From Setophaga petechia (lineage: Eukaryota; Chordata; Aves; Passeriformes; Parulidae): a stretch of DNA of 64,000 nucleotides. The position numbers were made by a program, and so were the translations under genes. This document shows positions 28,501 to 41,189 of the stretch, piece after piece. Positions within the stretch are counted from its first letter, which is position 1. Each line of letters begins with the position of its first letter. The notes beneath the pieces were generated by a model. It saw only the letters and a program-made list of their open reading frames with translations, was not told where the DNA came from and did not search any database. The stretch is from contig JANCRA010000019.1 in assembly GCA_024362935.1 (NCBI GenBank), forward strand, positions 13,822,501 through 13,886,500, read 5' to 3'.

Positions 28501-28843
28501 CCCCGCCCGAGGCACTGGCGCGGTGTCTGTGCGTGGCTGATGTCTCTGAGCGCGGTTCCCCTGCCCGGGCAGGGTGCGGGGATGCGCCCCCTTAGCGGGG
28601 GGCAGCGTGGGGAGGGGGGCGCGCCCCGCCCGGGGCAGTGCCGGGAGCGCGCAGCCCCGGCCGTGCCGGGGAGCGCGGGGCGGGCGCGGGGGCGCGCGCG
28701 GCGCTCGGGAGCGCGGCGGGCGGGGGGCGGGGGGCGCCCCGCGTGCCCCGGCCGGGAGCGGCCGTGCCCCCCCGCCCCGCGCTGCCGCCGCCGCCGCGCA
28801 CAGCCGCAGACACGGGCGGCCGCGCCGGCAGCCGGCGGCTCGC

Positions 28844-29044
28844 ATGCAGCCGGGGATTACAGCGGGGCGAGGGCAGCGAGGGCTCCACTCTTATCCCCCC
28901 TCGGCCCCCCCCATCCTCCGCCCGACACCCCAGCCGCTCGCCGCGCGGCTGCTCCGGCGGGTTTTCATCTCCGGGGGTAGGAGGGAGATGCCTTTGCCGT
29001 GGTTTTTCCACCCCCAGCCCTCTCCGTGCCGGGAGAGGCGGTGA
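28844..29044 (+). promoter_or_regulatory. Possible upstream ORF 1 in the KCNB2 leader (66 codons)
   Basis: The frame opens at ATG 28844 in a weak context (C at -3) and ends at TGA 29042-29044. An in-frame ATG at 28988 would give an 18-residue version. The stop overlaps the next upstream ATG by one base (TGATG). It matters only if transcription starts upstream of 28844. Confidence 0.25.
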
Positions 29045-29217
29045 TGTGGAGCCGAGAATGTAGAGGAAAACCCTCCCCGGGAAGGAGCGACCAAAACAAA
29101 TCCCTCGCCGTGGCTGTGGCGGCCGCGCGGTGCCCGGGGAAGCCCGAGCAGCCCCTGCCAGCACTGGGGAATCCCTCCTGCAGCCCCCGGCGGCGCCCCG
29201 GGCGCCCGCGGAGCAAG
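29044..29217 (+). promoter_or_regulatory. Possible upstream ORF 2, continues into exon 2 and overlaps the KCNB2 start
   Basis: The frame begins at ATG 29044 (G at -3, T at +4) and stays open for exactly 58 codons to the inferred donor after 29217. After splicing to 44115 it would read Asn, Gly, then stop at TGA 44121-44123. That is just beyond the KCNB2 ATG at 44116 and in a different frame. The 60-residue product is Arg/Pro/Gly-rich and unlike any protein I know. Its likely meaning is translational control; it depends entirely on the inferred splice. Confidence 0.3.
29058..29063 (+). promoter_or_regulatory. Possible minimal start-stop element (ATG-TAG)
   Basis: An ATG with A at -3 is followed at once by TAG. 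Such start-stop elements can stall or capture scanning ribosomes. It lies inside upstream ORF 2 in another frame. It is a real string in the sequence, but its presence in the mRNA is an inference. Confidence 0.3.
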
Positions 29218-32200
29218 GTAAGCGGGAGGGCTTCCCTCTTCCGCCGAGAGCTGCCTTTTGCTTTTATTTGTATTTATTTGAGAGCCCGAGTCATGGCCAG
29301 CTGCCGCCCTGATGGGACTGCCGGGGAAGGCGAGGGCTGCCCGCTGGCCGGGAGCGCCCGGGCGGGCCGGATTCGCGGCGCTCCCGCGGGGAGCCCCGGG
29401 GTGCCCCGGGCGCCGGGAGCGCCCCCGGGGAGGGGGCACGATCGGCGGGGCGGGACGGACCCGGTGTGTTCTCCCCGGCTGCCTGGATCGGTCTGAGGCT
29501 GGATAACAGAACCCTCACCCTGGAGCGCTTTGGAAACCGTGGCTTGTATTTTTGTTCCTTCAGAGCTGCTAAAGGGAGGGAGGGAATGACATTTCGTAGT
29601 ATTCTGCCTCCTGCCGTGGGTGAGCTCTAGCGATAAAGGCTCGTCATTTGTTTCCGATGCTCTGATAGTGCTTGTGGAAACCTGATGATACAAAACCTCA
29701 GCCTTCTTGGTAGCTGTCGCTGGAATTATCCCATCCACCCGGGGACTGAAAAATCCCCTCTATAGAAGAAAATACATGTGGCATTGTGGTAGTCTAAAAT
29801 ATACTGTCATATATGCTTTCTGTAGGTAGGGAGCATGTTGGCCCCGGGATTTAAAAATCTAAATGTCTTTATGAATAGGCATGTTCATTGGCTACATGGC
29901 TTCTACAAACCATTCAGTGTGTTTCTTCTATCAGAATTTCACTGCCTGGGTGAAGGTAGACCTTTGTTTATACCCTATGTATGTACTGTCCATATTTATA
30001 GTAGGGTTTGGACTTCATTCAATTCAAGTTACATAATGATTAAGATACAATAGGCAATATATATGCGGTTTCTTGGACATTTTAATTCAATGCAGAAAAG
30101 ACTGACTCTAGCAACATTGCCAAAATTGTCACTTTTTCAATGTTTGTGTAAGAAAGGAAGTGTCCGTAGCATCAGGTGGAGACAACGTTCCTTAGCAAAT
30201 ACATAGTCATCAAGACCTTGCTATTAAAAGCACACCTTAGTGAAGGATTTCAGTGACCCTGTCCTGGAGCTCTGAGTAGGTGCCAGGATTTGTTTAGAAG
30301 AGGAAGAACAGCAGGGAGACTGGGCAGGCTTGGGAGGGGGAAAAGCCTGTCTGGTTACATTTTGCATTAAAAACACCTAGAGTTCAGGTTTGCTCAGCTG
30401 GCGACTCTGTCCAGCTTAGAGCAGAGCTAGCACCAAGCCTTAGAGGCTGGGCAAGGTCTGCAAAACTGAACATTCCACCAAGCCTGGGACACAATCCTCC
30501 AGGGAGTTTTAGTAGAAACTTTCAGGGGAGCAGGGTCAGTGAGTACATGCCACTTATGGGATTTGTTTGTTCTCTGATCACCAAGATGTGCTAGCAAAAC
30601 TCTGGAGTCTTTCCCAGAGAGATAAGATGCAGTACAGAAAAAAATAGTTTGTTTCTGGTTCTTAGCACCTCTGTCTATTCTGTTCGAAAAACTGATAAAT
30701 CCGATACAACTGATAAACTCTCACTTCGTTCAGCATTGGTGGGACTTGCAGCTGGCTTGTTGTTATTTTTTTTTTTTTCCAGTGTGCTTCTGCAAGCTGC
30801 TCTAACCACAGCATTCAAATTTCTCTCCCTCTTTTCTCGGCTGGATGCTGTTGCTGGAGCTCAGCAGGTTGCCCTCACTCAGATGTGTGCAGACAGTAAC
30901 ACATCTTCAGCTCGAGATGAGGGAGAGGTGCTGTTCAGAGCAGCACACTTCAGCCTGGACATCTCCATTTGCTTCAGCATTTTGAAATGTCCCATTGCCT
31001 TAACAATGCCACATCACATATATTTGTTCATATTCAGCCTTTTTTTTCTTCTAAGTGAAAGTTAATTGGCAAATTCTGGCTTGCCATTCAAAGCAAGGCG
31101 AGAGGTCAAGATTTGCAATAGCTTTCTTGCCAACAGTTGGAATTTTGCCAAACAGTTTGCTACTGTCACTTTTAGAAAAAAAATCCTGATCTTATGTGAC
31201 TTCCTGGAGCTTCATGTAACCACATGTGCAGGTGAAGTATATTCCATGATGCTCCTGTATTTAAGGCTACCTGCTGAAGGATATTTCAGTCAGTGTTTTA
31301 CTCCGTCTGTCATGATATAAACAGCACATTGGGGAAGGTCTGTCTGGTCTCAGCTCAGAGGAGGAATGCAAGCTGAGATATCTGGTGAAGGGGGCAGTGA
31401 CTGGAAGTATGTCAGTGCAGTGGGATTCCACTGCAGACCCTCCTGAAGGTGTCTGCTCTACCAGAGTACAGACCTGCTGCTCCCCACAGCAAGAGATGGG
31501 AGCCAGAAAGGGAAGCACTTAAAGCTGTACACCACTTCACTTCAGCTTCATCACAGTAGACATACATGCAGTCTAAAAATGAATGTTTGGATGTTTTCAG
31601 GGGTCAATTCTATTAATTCATCATTTTATTGCATAATGTCTCCTGACCCAGCAATGCTCACAGCTCTTGGAATTAAGCAATGATTGCCTCTAGAAGGACT
31701 ATACATGTTTGTCTAATATTGCAATAGTAAGTTTTTATCATGCTTAGGAATAAGGTTTTTTTTACTTAAGAGGTGTCTGAACATTATAAATATAAATATA
31801 AAAAAATATAAAATAAATATAAAATAAAAATTAATATTAAACAATAATGTTAAATAAAGATTATAATGGATGCATGATAAAAAAACAGGCTGTAGTTTAC
31901 TTTGTTGTGTTTTGCTGTTTCTAGTAATAGGATATGAGCACCCCAAGAGAAAATACTTTTGATTTTCCATCTGTAGTTGGCATCTTTTTGTTGTGGTTAT
32001 TGCTGGAGTAGTTGAACTGGGTATTTGATTTCTTGGATTTCATAATAAATCTTTGGAATTGTGTTTTAACTCACATTTTAATAGGGAGAAATGCGTGTTT
32101 ACTTTGTAACAAGAATATTAACTTCAAACCAAAATAAATTTTCCAATATTAAATTGCAGAGATTTTTTAAGATGTGCGACAGTATTCTATGGGATAATGT

Positions 32201-35200
32201 GCAAAGAAATTGCTTAGGGCGTTACAGAGTAGATGTAATCCTATTGCAATTGTAGATTTTTGTGCAATCCCATAGCTTTATATGTTTTTAAATCTATACT
32301 TCTCTGGCTATATGGAAAAGATATGGAAAGAATTTCATTATTTTGAATTTTTTCTTCACTATTATGCAATTAGAGGTATCGTATTGCATGCTGTAATACA
32401 TACATTGCTTACTCACGCTCAAATAAAGTCCAAGTAAAATGCATATATATGGCTAATTTTTTAAAAAAATTAACAGAGAAGCTTAACAACTCAAGTGTTT
32501 ATTGAACAGAATTTGGAGGTTTCTTATCTTGGTTACCGTACAAAGTCAGTCCCAGTATAGCTTCCCAGACCACTACAAACCATAAAAGCCTTAGGAGAGT
32601 ATGCATCAGTCAAGATATTTAAAATCTATTAGGCTTAAACTGCCTGTATTTTTCATAAAAATCTGGAAGGACAGCAAAGGCCTATTTTGCCTTTTGTCCT
32701 TCCCAGTGCTTGCTACAGAATGTGCAGAAATTTCAGCACAAGTCACACATTGGCATCTTTCTAAGTTCTCACTTGTTTGCTGTGCACTACATTCCTTCTT
32801 CCAAGTCTGTAGGGATGGAGTTCTAAATGGATGAATTTCTTAAAGGATGAGTGTCTTAAACTACATTTTTTTCACCAGCATGAAAGTATGATGATGTTAA
32901 CTGCATAATCAGAAAACAAGGAATGTTATTTTGAATGCACTTCTTCCTGGATTATGGTATGAACAGTAGGGAAACAATAAGGGAAAAGTCTCAGGCCACT
33001 AAAATCAGTGGGGTTTTAAATTTATTTGTTTCTAATGCAGGAAATCTATATTTAGCCATAATGATAGATCAGCTGTGACTTAGGTGTCTGGATTCTGTAC
33101 ATCCCTATTCCTTCTCTGGATGACTATAAAGAGTAGTCAGTAGCATCACTGCTGGCACCAGCAAGAGAGTCAGAACAACAGTCTATTAGCTAATAAATAA
33201 TATATGTAATACTGGCATAATGCAGCTCTGAGCATTTAGGAGCAGGCTGTGATAAAGAGCAGCTGAACTCTTTACAAGGAACGAAGGCAATTGACCAATT
33301 TGCCCCTCACAGCACCATGACAGGGGAGAAGAGTGCACTGTAATATTGTGTGAGGGCATTTACAGCCTGAGCCAAGGCAGAGGGGCTGAGCAGCTCTCTC
33401 ACCACAGCACTGGCACGTGATGCATAAGCCCCTAGGTTTTTGTTACCCCAAGGAAAGTGCTTCTTACTAGGAAATCAGACTTTGCTATTGCGGGGTGTTC
33501 TTACTGCCATCGTATCCAGGTACTAGCTTGTTAGGAAATAAATGTCAGCCCTTCAGGTAAAACCACACTATGAGGAAATGAATGCAAAGCTGTGCTGATA
33601 ATTAACTGAACAAAGCTCTCAAACCTAATCTCCTTTGATGACACTGGAGATGAGCTTCTCCCCCTGATTGCCTAACAAGTTAAGAAATAGAAATCAGTTA
33701 TGGCAGTACAGTCCAAATACAGAATAAATTTGCCTCAGAGCATTAGTAAGGCAGTTCATAAAGTAGTATTTCACAGTACCTCATCAATAGTTAACTTTTA
33801 GAAAATTAGCTGTATTTTCTATATATATAGAGATAAAAATTACAGTCAAATGCAAGCACTCAAAATGAAGCCACAATGTTTTTTACAGAGTTTTCAGTTG
33901 TGTCCTTTGCCCTCTTAAGGTATGAAGATTTGGTTACCTACAAGGTTGTTGACCTCATCTCATCTCAATGGCAGAATAATCCTGCTATAATTTATAGCCA
34001 TCCATTCAGTGTAAATTTGCATATACCAGAGACATTCTGAGACAGTTTGAGCAGAAAGTGCTGGCAAGCTGCAGAAGCTAGAAGAATCCCACTAATGTAT
34101 TTAAGCAGACTCAAAACAGTGAATAGGCTTAATTAGCCTTGAAATCACACAACTGTGAATGACAGTATTGAACGTGCTTTTCCAGTGGTTGCTGAGATTA
34201 ACAGCACAGAGTCACTCTACCTTGACAGGAGTGCTGTCTAGAAGGTCTTGCCTTCTGGAATATTTCCTTTTATGCTTTCTTCATTCTTATTATTGCTGAC
34301 ACAGAGCAAACCTCTTAACTGGATAAGTTTTATACTTGAATTTATTCTCAGGACTAGCCTGGCTACTGGTAGTCACTTTGGTCCCTATTTAGGCAAGTCA
34401 TTTAAGTGGCATTAGCAGTGCTTCTGCAGTATCTTCTGCTCCTTTTGAACTGAAGAAGAGAGGAGAATGTTTAGCTGCTTCAACATGTTAATAGATAACC
34501 CAGGTAGAAGCAAAAATATCTTGCTTTTCCTCAGGAATCTTGTGGTTTGGGTACTGATGGAGAAAAATTGAGCTTTTAGGTCTTTCATAGATTAACATGA
34601 TGCAAATAAACATTTCACTTCTTGTAATCCAAGATTACCACCCACCAAAGGACTGGTCACACCCTTCAGTTATAGACTCATTCGTGTCTGTTGTCTTTCA
34701 AGCACAGGCTGCCTCATTCTTGTTCAGTAGGAGTGGGGATGGTCTCCATCACTGCAGCTGTCCTGGGGATTACTGATAGCAGCAGGAGCCTGGAAGATGT
34801 AAACCACAGGTTTGAATCACAGGGATGAGTGTGGTCCTTTCAGTGAATGTTTAATGACCAAGCAATGACATCAAGGTGGAGCCAAGGCCACCACCTCAAG
34901 GTATATTTGGAAAGATTAGACCTTGTTCAATTCTTTTGAAGGACTATTTTATATACCTCTTGTAAGAGGAGGTTTCCAGGCTTAGAATATCATGTGGGTG
35001 GGTTGTGTCTCTTTTGATCCTGCTTATGCATTGGACCTGGATGGAAGTTAAGAGCATCTTTTTCCTGACTGTGAGGTATCATGTTGATCCTGCCTCAGAG
35101 GATCCCACACCCTTCTTTGAACTTGGGACTTGGGTGTTTAATATTAGAAACCCTGAACTAATGGCTCTGATGAAGCACATTTTTTAAGAGGATGCTGTGG

Positions 35201-36111
35201 CTTTTAAAAATACATTTTGGCTTGATAGAAGTAAATAAATTAATTTATAGTGGCATTTTTATAAAAGTGTTCCTTTTAGCCTGTCTTGATTTCAGAATTA
35301 TAGTAACAGTAGCATAGGGTTGTGCATGATAGTGAGTCCTCACTTTTTTTCTGTTGTCAGGTCAATTTGAGGGTCAAAAAATATCAATACTCTTGGTATC
35401 AGGTAGGACTAAAAGTCAGTGTAGCTTCTTCTCTACAGTGTTAAACTGGAGTTCCTAAGAACAGCTTCCCCTTACTGACCCCCAGACCAACTGTATCTTT
35501 GTGCATTATGTGGAACCAAAACTGATAAGGTCATAGATAAGGTCAGGAAGCAAAGTTTTCTGTTTTCTGGGTGACTGCTTTCCTCAGATAGGCAAAAGAA
35601 GATGTTGGGTTCCCCTAGGCTCTGCACAGCAGTTTGTAGTACTAGTAGTTTGGGATGTTTTTCCAAGGCTCCTATAGTTGAAGACATCAAGATGTTGAAG
35701 AGTTGGATTCTTCACATCAAGATTAGATGGAATTTTGTCTTAATTTTTAATGGTAAGAGCCTTCTGTAAAGACTTGCTGATGCTGTGACCTCGGGGACAT
35801 TTCCAGCTATGGAAAAACAAACTACAAAGGCACTTGTCAAAAATTGAGTCTCCCAAAAATCAAGGCCTGATTCATTCCTTTGTTCTGCTTCCAGGGCTTC
35901 TGTAAAGGAGCACAATAGGAGTTTGAGATAGGCTCCTAATTGGCTGAGACAAATGTCTCTTGAGTAAGTCTGCTCCTTTCAAACTGTAATCCTTGGCCAA
36001 GTCTCTTCCTATCTGTGGTCCAGGTAGGTTTAGGCCTACCATTCACCTTGATTGAATCAGGGAACAGTCCTGTTAGAAATGGCTGAAAATGAAATTTTGA
36101 CAGAAGCAGCA

Positions 36112-36261
36112 ATTGAATGTTTTGATTTCCGAAGTCACTTAGGAATACAAATCTGCTTTTCTTAACAGTAGATTTGGGTTGGTGGCATTGAATGTTTTCA
36201 TTTCCGAAGTCACTTAGGAATACAAATCTGCTTTTCTTAACAGTAGATTTGGGTTGGTGGC
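36112..36261 (+). repeat. 75-bp tandem duplication, two nearly identical copies
   Basis: Unit 1 is 36112-36186 and unit 2 is 36187-36261. They match at 74 of 75 bases (G at 36124 against C at 36199). A further partial unit of about a dozen bases follows with one mismatch. The unit is 25 codons long, so the minus-strand open frame here repeats a block. Near identity indicates a recent duplication. Confidence 0.95.
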
Positions 36262-38962
36262 ATTGCATGTTTTTTCTTTATTAGAAAACACAACAGTATA
36301 CCATATTCTGACCAAAATGCAACATCCAAAATTTTGGGTGCAATTTCATTCAAAGAGGGATAAAATCTGACTCCTCTGTGTGATGTGCCTCTTTGCTTCA
36401 GACATCATTCTCTATGTATATAGGATAATATTATATGTTGTGTAATATTTCCCTGCCTAGAAACATAGAATCATCATTTATTACTACACTGTACAGGCTT
36501 TTCTTCAGCAGAACAAAAAGACATCTGTGAAGTTCTTCACTGCTTTCAGCTACTTGGCAGCACTGTTATTGGCAGGGAGCAGTGGAAGATTGAAGGGTTA
36601 GAGAAGCTAACATATTTAGAATAACCCTAAAACGAATTGCTTGAGGACAACTGGTTACATTAGTGGCTCCTGAAAGAACAAATGATGTGTTGACAGTCTC
36701 CTCCATCATCTTAATGCACTGCAATGCAATTAGAAGAGAAAATCAGGTAGTGGATGGATAAATTGCAACTCAAAGCTCTAATTTATTAATATTAATGTAT
36801 TTGCTATTATTAGTGTATCCTGAACATGTAACATCTGTAGACTCTCAAAGAATTGTATGGAAGCACCAATCAAACCTTTGAATCGAGAGTGCTAGTTGGG
36901 ATATAAATATGTAGTCTGATTTAGACCTGACATGAGGACCTTACATAATCACATTTTTGTAATATCAGGTTGTTTGACATTAAAGAAAATGATCTGCCAT
37001 TTGGCCTTGTACTTCTCTGTGGCAGCTCCTCTCCTCAGAAGTTTCCAGGGAAGGCTAAATATGCAGTGAAAGACAGTATCTTTGGCAAAAGCAGTAACAG
37101 CCCTTAGCAACCAATTGTAAACATGAACAGTAAACTGCAGACATGACCAACAACAACATCCTAAATGAGAGATGTTTCAACCTGCAATGGAAATGGAAAG
37201 GTTTTTGTAAACTGAGCAGGAATGCATCAGGATTGTTTGTAAGAATCATATAGCCACACTTGTCACAAGCACCAACAGCAGAGCTGCTGGTAAGGAAAGA
37301 GAGAATCAGAGCTGATCTGAAGTAAAGTTTGGTGGGGATCTTGATTCCGCACTGAGTGCCTACGAAGCCATGTTCAGTGCTGTCTTGAGACCCCAGTGCA
37401 GGCTGAGGGGATGCTACAATCACAGTGCTCAGATATAGACTTGTGAAGAGGTGCTACTCAAAAAGACTGCTTGATCCCTAAATTCCATGAGACTTGAGGT
37501 AAAATTACTCTGAATGCTCTCAAGAGCATTTAGCTTTTTGTAAAGCAGTCTGCATCACCTGTAGTGTGTCTAGAGCCCACCCACGTGGCTTTACCTTGCA
37601 TAAGAGCTTCAGTAAGTGATTACAAGTGCTGCTGGGGTATTAGAAAACTCAGATAAGCCAAAACTGCCAGGCTTGTGTGACTGCAAGACTTTAAAAACAT
37701 TTTATCAGTTATACTTTGCCTCTTTTTCTGTCTTTTGTCACCTTACCTATTTCTGTCTGGGTTTTCTTATCCAAGGCTCCTAGGGAATATATAGAGTCTC
37801 AGAGTCTGCTGCTCCTTGGTGAAGTTCAGCTCATCCATCTAAAAGACACCTCTGTGCTCAAGATGGTGAGAACAGCGAGTTAGCAGACAGACTGATTTAG
37901 TCAATCTGAAAAGTTCGTCTATAAAAGGCCTCATCTTTTTTGAGTTTTTTCCTGCAGATCTCCAAGACTTTGTGCAGCCAAAGTTTAAATTTTCACATAC
38001 CAGAAATAAATAACCAGTGAGATCTGTTATGAAGTAGAAATAGTCATCATTTCAGACCAGTTAGCTATAGCCCCAAAAGCTGATTTTGCAGGATTTACTC
38101 TTAAAGCAAGATCTTACTTTTCATAGACCAGCCCTTCTATAGCTGTTAACAGAGCAGTCAAAGCAACAGGTGGGATTTGGTCTTAGTTCATGGAAAGACT
38201 CAGCTCTCCAGTAACAGCTCTGCCCGTGACTGTAGTCTGGCAAAAGCCAGGCATTGCTCACAGAGAAGCTGTGTCACAGGGGAGACAGGCTAAGGTCCAT
38301 CTTTGTCCCCTCAGACCATGGTGCTCTGAGTGGTGTCACCCACTGAAGCCCCTGAGGACTTGTGCCAAGAGCTGTCACCAGCAATTTGGATAATCAAAGC
38401 TCAGATATTTCTCTCCTGTGCACACATGCATGTGTTCTTGCATATAGATATGAATCTGAGACATACAAAGGATGCTCAGGAATTCTTTGACATGTTTCCT
38501 GACACTTCCCGCATTCAGCTTGCCAATCCTTAACTAAATGAGATGTGACTTCTCTAGAGGTGGGAAATGGAAATAACTAACAACTCATTTGAGCAGGATG
38601 CTTTTATGCAGAGTTTTAGCTATCACCTCAGCTATCTTTTTAAAAACTGAAATAAGGGAAAATTCTAGTAAAAGTTCCCACAGCACACCATTAGGAAACT
38701 AAAGATCCTTATATTTTGAAACAAAGAGCAGACATTTGAGAGCTAAGATGTGGCAGCAGAGAGATTACAGCAAAGCAGATACTGAAAGAAGAATGATACA
38801 AACAAATAAGTTAGCAGAAATGCGTTTGCTCAGTAAAAATATATTGGTTTGTCACAACCAACTTCTTTCATCTTTTCTTGGCTAACTTGCTGGATCTCAT
38901 TTGTAGGCTTTAAGAATCAGATGCTGTGGTGAGCACAGGCTTTCTAAGGTTTTTTTTAAATC

Positions 38963-39210
38963 ACAGAGTACCTCCAGTTCTCCAGCTAGAAGGGATCATA
39001 AGGATCTTTGAGTTCAACTCCCTGCTCCTCACAGGATTACCTAAAACTAAAAACTAAACCATATGACTAAAAACATTGACCAGATGCTCCTTGAACTCTG
39101 AAAGGCTTGGTGTCATGACCCCTTCCCTGGAGAGTCTGTTCCAGTGCCTAACCATCCTCTCTGGGTGAAGAAATTTTTCCTAATGTCCATTCTGATTTTC
39201 CCCTGACATT
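38963..39210 (-). mobile_element. CR1 LINE 3' end fragment, reverse orientation
   Basis: The + strand reads as the reverse complement of a CR1 3' region. In order it has a CACAGAG start, an AGAAGGGATCATAAGGATC block, a CTTGAACTCTG...AGGCTTGGTG block, TTCCCTGGAGAG...CTGTTCCAGTGCC, and CTCTGGGTGAAGAA. These are the familiar blocks of avian CR1 tails. The fragment is about 250 bp and non-coding, a normal 5'-truncated copy inside the intron. Confidence 0.85.
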
Positions 39211-41189
39211 ACATATGCAAAACCTAAAGCTATTTTTCCCAGAAAGTGTTACATACCTGCATTAAATACAGCCTGAAATTCTTAAGCCTTAAGTCAGTTT
39301 TAACAGCTAAACTAGTAAGGGCAACTATTGTCTCCCCAGATCTTTCTTGATTTTGGTGAGCATTTTTGCACTTGAAGAAATCCAGCATATTGATCTTAGA
39401 CTCTTCAGACCTAAAAAGAAATACTTTGAATGGAATAACCCAGTTAATAATTTGTTTAATGTTTAATAATTTCACAATCTCTTCTTTTTAATCCAGAGCT
39501 TTCTTGAACTTTTAAAAAGATAATTAAATATCAGTATATCTAGAACCAGATTTTGTTTTAAAATGTTGAAAACACTTCCAGCAAATTGTGAAAAACCCTT
39601 CCATTTGTTTTCAAAGCAAGGAAATTAATTCATCAAATCTTTTCTTGAAAACAATTTGACATATTTGACAAAAAGACATCTTTTGACCGAAATGTTAGAA
39701 GTTTGTCCCTTAAAAGTCAGAAGAAAGCAAAATTGTTCACTTTTCCTGGGGTCCTTATGATACAACCTCTTCTCAGGTACCACATACTTTTTTCCTCACT
39801 GCTTTAAGTGCAAGACATGCTCCAGCAGTGAGGCGTGCTTATGTACTGTAACTTCTCCATCTTCTTTGGCAAAATTTGTATGACAAAGATTGGGAGAGAT
39901 GTTTATGACTAAAGCATGCAAGAGTGGCTGGGATGGGAATCCTTTTGGAGGAGAGGTCTTGCACATGGAGTCCATGGAAGGGGCTGGCGCTGCTCAGCAT
40001 GGCAACCTCCCTGTGTGCAGTTACACTGACCTGCACTCCAAGGCAGATGGCTGGGAACAAACCACTTGCTAGGAGCAGGCCTTGAAGCACATGGACTCTC
40101 CAGCCATCCTTGCAAATGACTTGGAAGGGTCCTAACTTTCCCGTGGCAGGCGATGTTCCGGCAACGTGACAGCACAGATAACTTGGTTCCTCAGCCTGAG
40201 GGTTTAATCTGGTCATGTAGGCATGCCCATCAAAAGGGCTGAAAATGCTAGGGACTCTGTAAAAAGCAGCTATCTCAATCTGAGCAGCCAAAATTGTTGG
40301 ATACCTCAGGCATCTATGACCTTCATTTCTACATTATAAAGCAATGGCAGTAATGTCTTCCTACTGAAGGGGAGGCTGGGATACCCTGGAAGTGCTTGGG
40401 TAGGACAGGGAGAGCTCCCTGAGGGAAATTCAGCACTTTGTGTGTAATGTAGGCCTTGCAGCAGGAAAAGCTGAATAACATCAGAGGCCAAATACTGAAT
40501 GAGAAAGATGAAAAGAAATGGTAAATAATTGCCCGTTCATGTAAAGAGGAAGGGATTGATGTGAGAGTCACACCATTAAAAGCTGCATGTCTGTGGTGCG
40601 GGGGCGGGCACTTAACCTTCCTTCTGGCTTTCCCTGGCTTCTCGAGTTGTACTCTTTGAAGTTTTCATTTTTATTTAATGCAAAGAATTGACTTTGATTT
40701 GAAGAGTTTTATGTAATATTACAGGTATTTTGCTACAAAGTAATTTTTTTATTGCACAGGAAGATTGCAGGGTTTTTCTAGATTTGCTTTTATATATGGG
40801 ATAGAATTTGTGTTTTCCTTTACCAATTCCTAAGTGTGCTGGTGAGCACTAGGCTGGCTTTGCCCGCCTCCCAGGTGATAGTTACATTTATTACTAGCCC
40901 ATGGTGGACAAGGTGCATGGTGGAATTGCACACAGCCTGCAGGTTAAGGCAAGAAGCCAAGCTGAAAAGTATTTTGTCTTCTTATGAAAAAAAAAATCTT
41001 CTAAGTTAGTTACAGTAGCTAAAATCCAGAAAGATAATTTAATAAATTTTAAAGGTAGCCTCACTTGTATAATTTTGTTATAATGAAAGATCTGGTGATT
41101 TTGTATTAAATTGATTGTGTGCCTTTTCAAGTTAGAAATGTTATATAGTAACATAAAGGCAATTTCCTTTTTTGACAAGGTAACCCAAT

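Larger units (their letters stand above)
28840..29217 (+). other. KCNB2: Putative KCNB2 exon 1 (5' untranslated), start uncertain
   Basis: The right edge is set by a strong consensus donor, GAGCAAG then GTAAGC, with the intron beginning at 29218, inside the CpG island. Joining 29217 to the acceptor before 44115 puts AAGA directly before the KCNB2 ATG, giving an A at -3 and a G at +4, a good initiation context. The left edge is only nominal because the transcription start is unknown. Several upstream ATG codons fall in the region (28844, 28988, 29044, 29058). This exon is inferred from position, donor quality and the known gene plan; another donor or a further leader exon cannot be excluded. 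Confidence 0.45.
28500..29500. promoter_or_regulatory. KCNB2: CpG island, inferred KCNB2 promoter region
   Basis: For about 1 kb the sequence is very GC-rich and dense in CpG, while the rest of the window is AT-rich and CpG-poor. It contains runs resembling GC boxes, for example around 28712-28735, and no convincing TATA box, as expected for a CpG-island promoter. It lies about 15 kb upstream of the first KCNB2 coding exon and on the right side for a + strand promoter. Vertebrate KCNB2 has an untranslated first exon, which fits. The transcription start site cannot be fixed from sequence alone. The long open frames on both strands are a consequence of the scarcity of stop codons in GC-rich DNA. 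Confidence 0.8.

Noticed and set aside
28213..28980. 255-codon open frame on the + strand
   Set aside because: It is created by the TG repeat (Cys/Val runs) and by stop-poor GC-rich sequence of the CpG island. Equally long frames exist in the other frames and on the other strand.
28891..29439. 182-codon minus-strand open frame in the CpG island
   Set aside because: Pro/Arg/Gly/Ala-rich composition typical of random CpG-island DNA, with no domain, and it crosses the inferred exon 1 donor in antisense.
30763..30780. Strong polypyrimidine tract followed by CAG, like a splice acceptor in intron 1
   Set aside because: No recognisable exon content or supporting donor follows, and such strings are common by chance in an intron of this length.
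39839..40291. 150-codon minus-strand frame in intron 1
   Set aside because: No recognisable protein content, and overlapping frames in the same place suggest a locally stop-poor, moderately GC-rich stretch.
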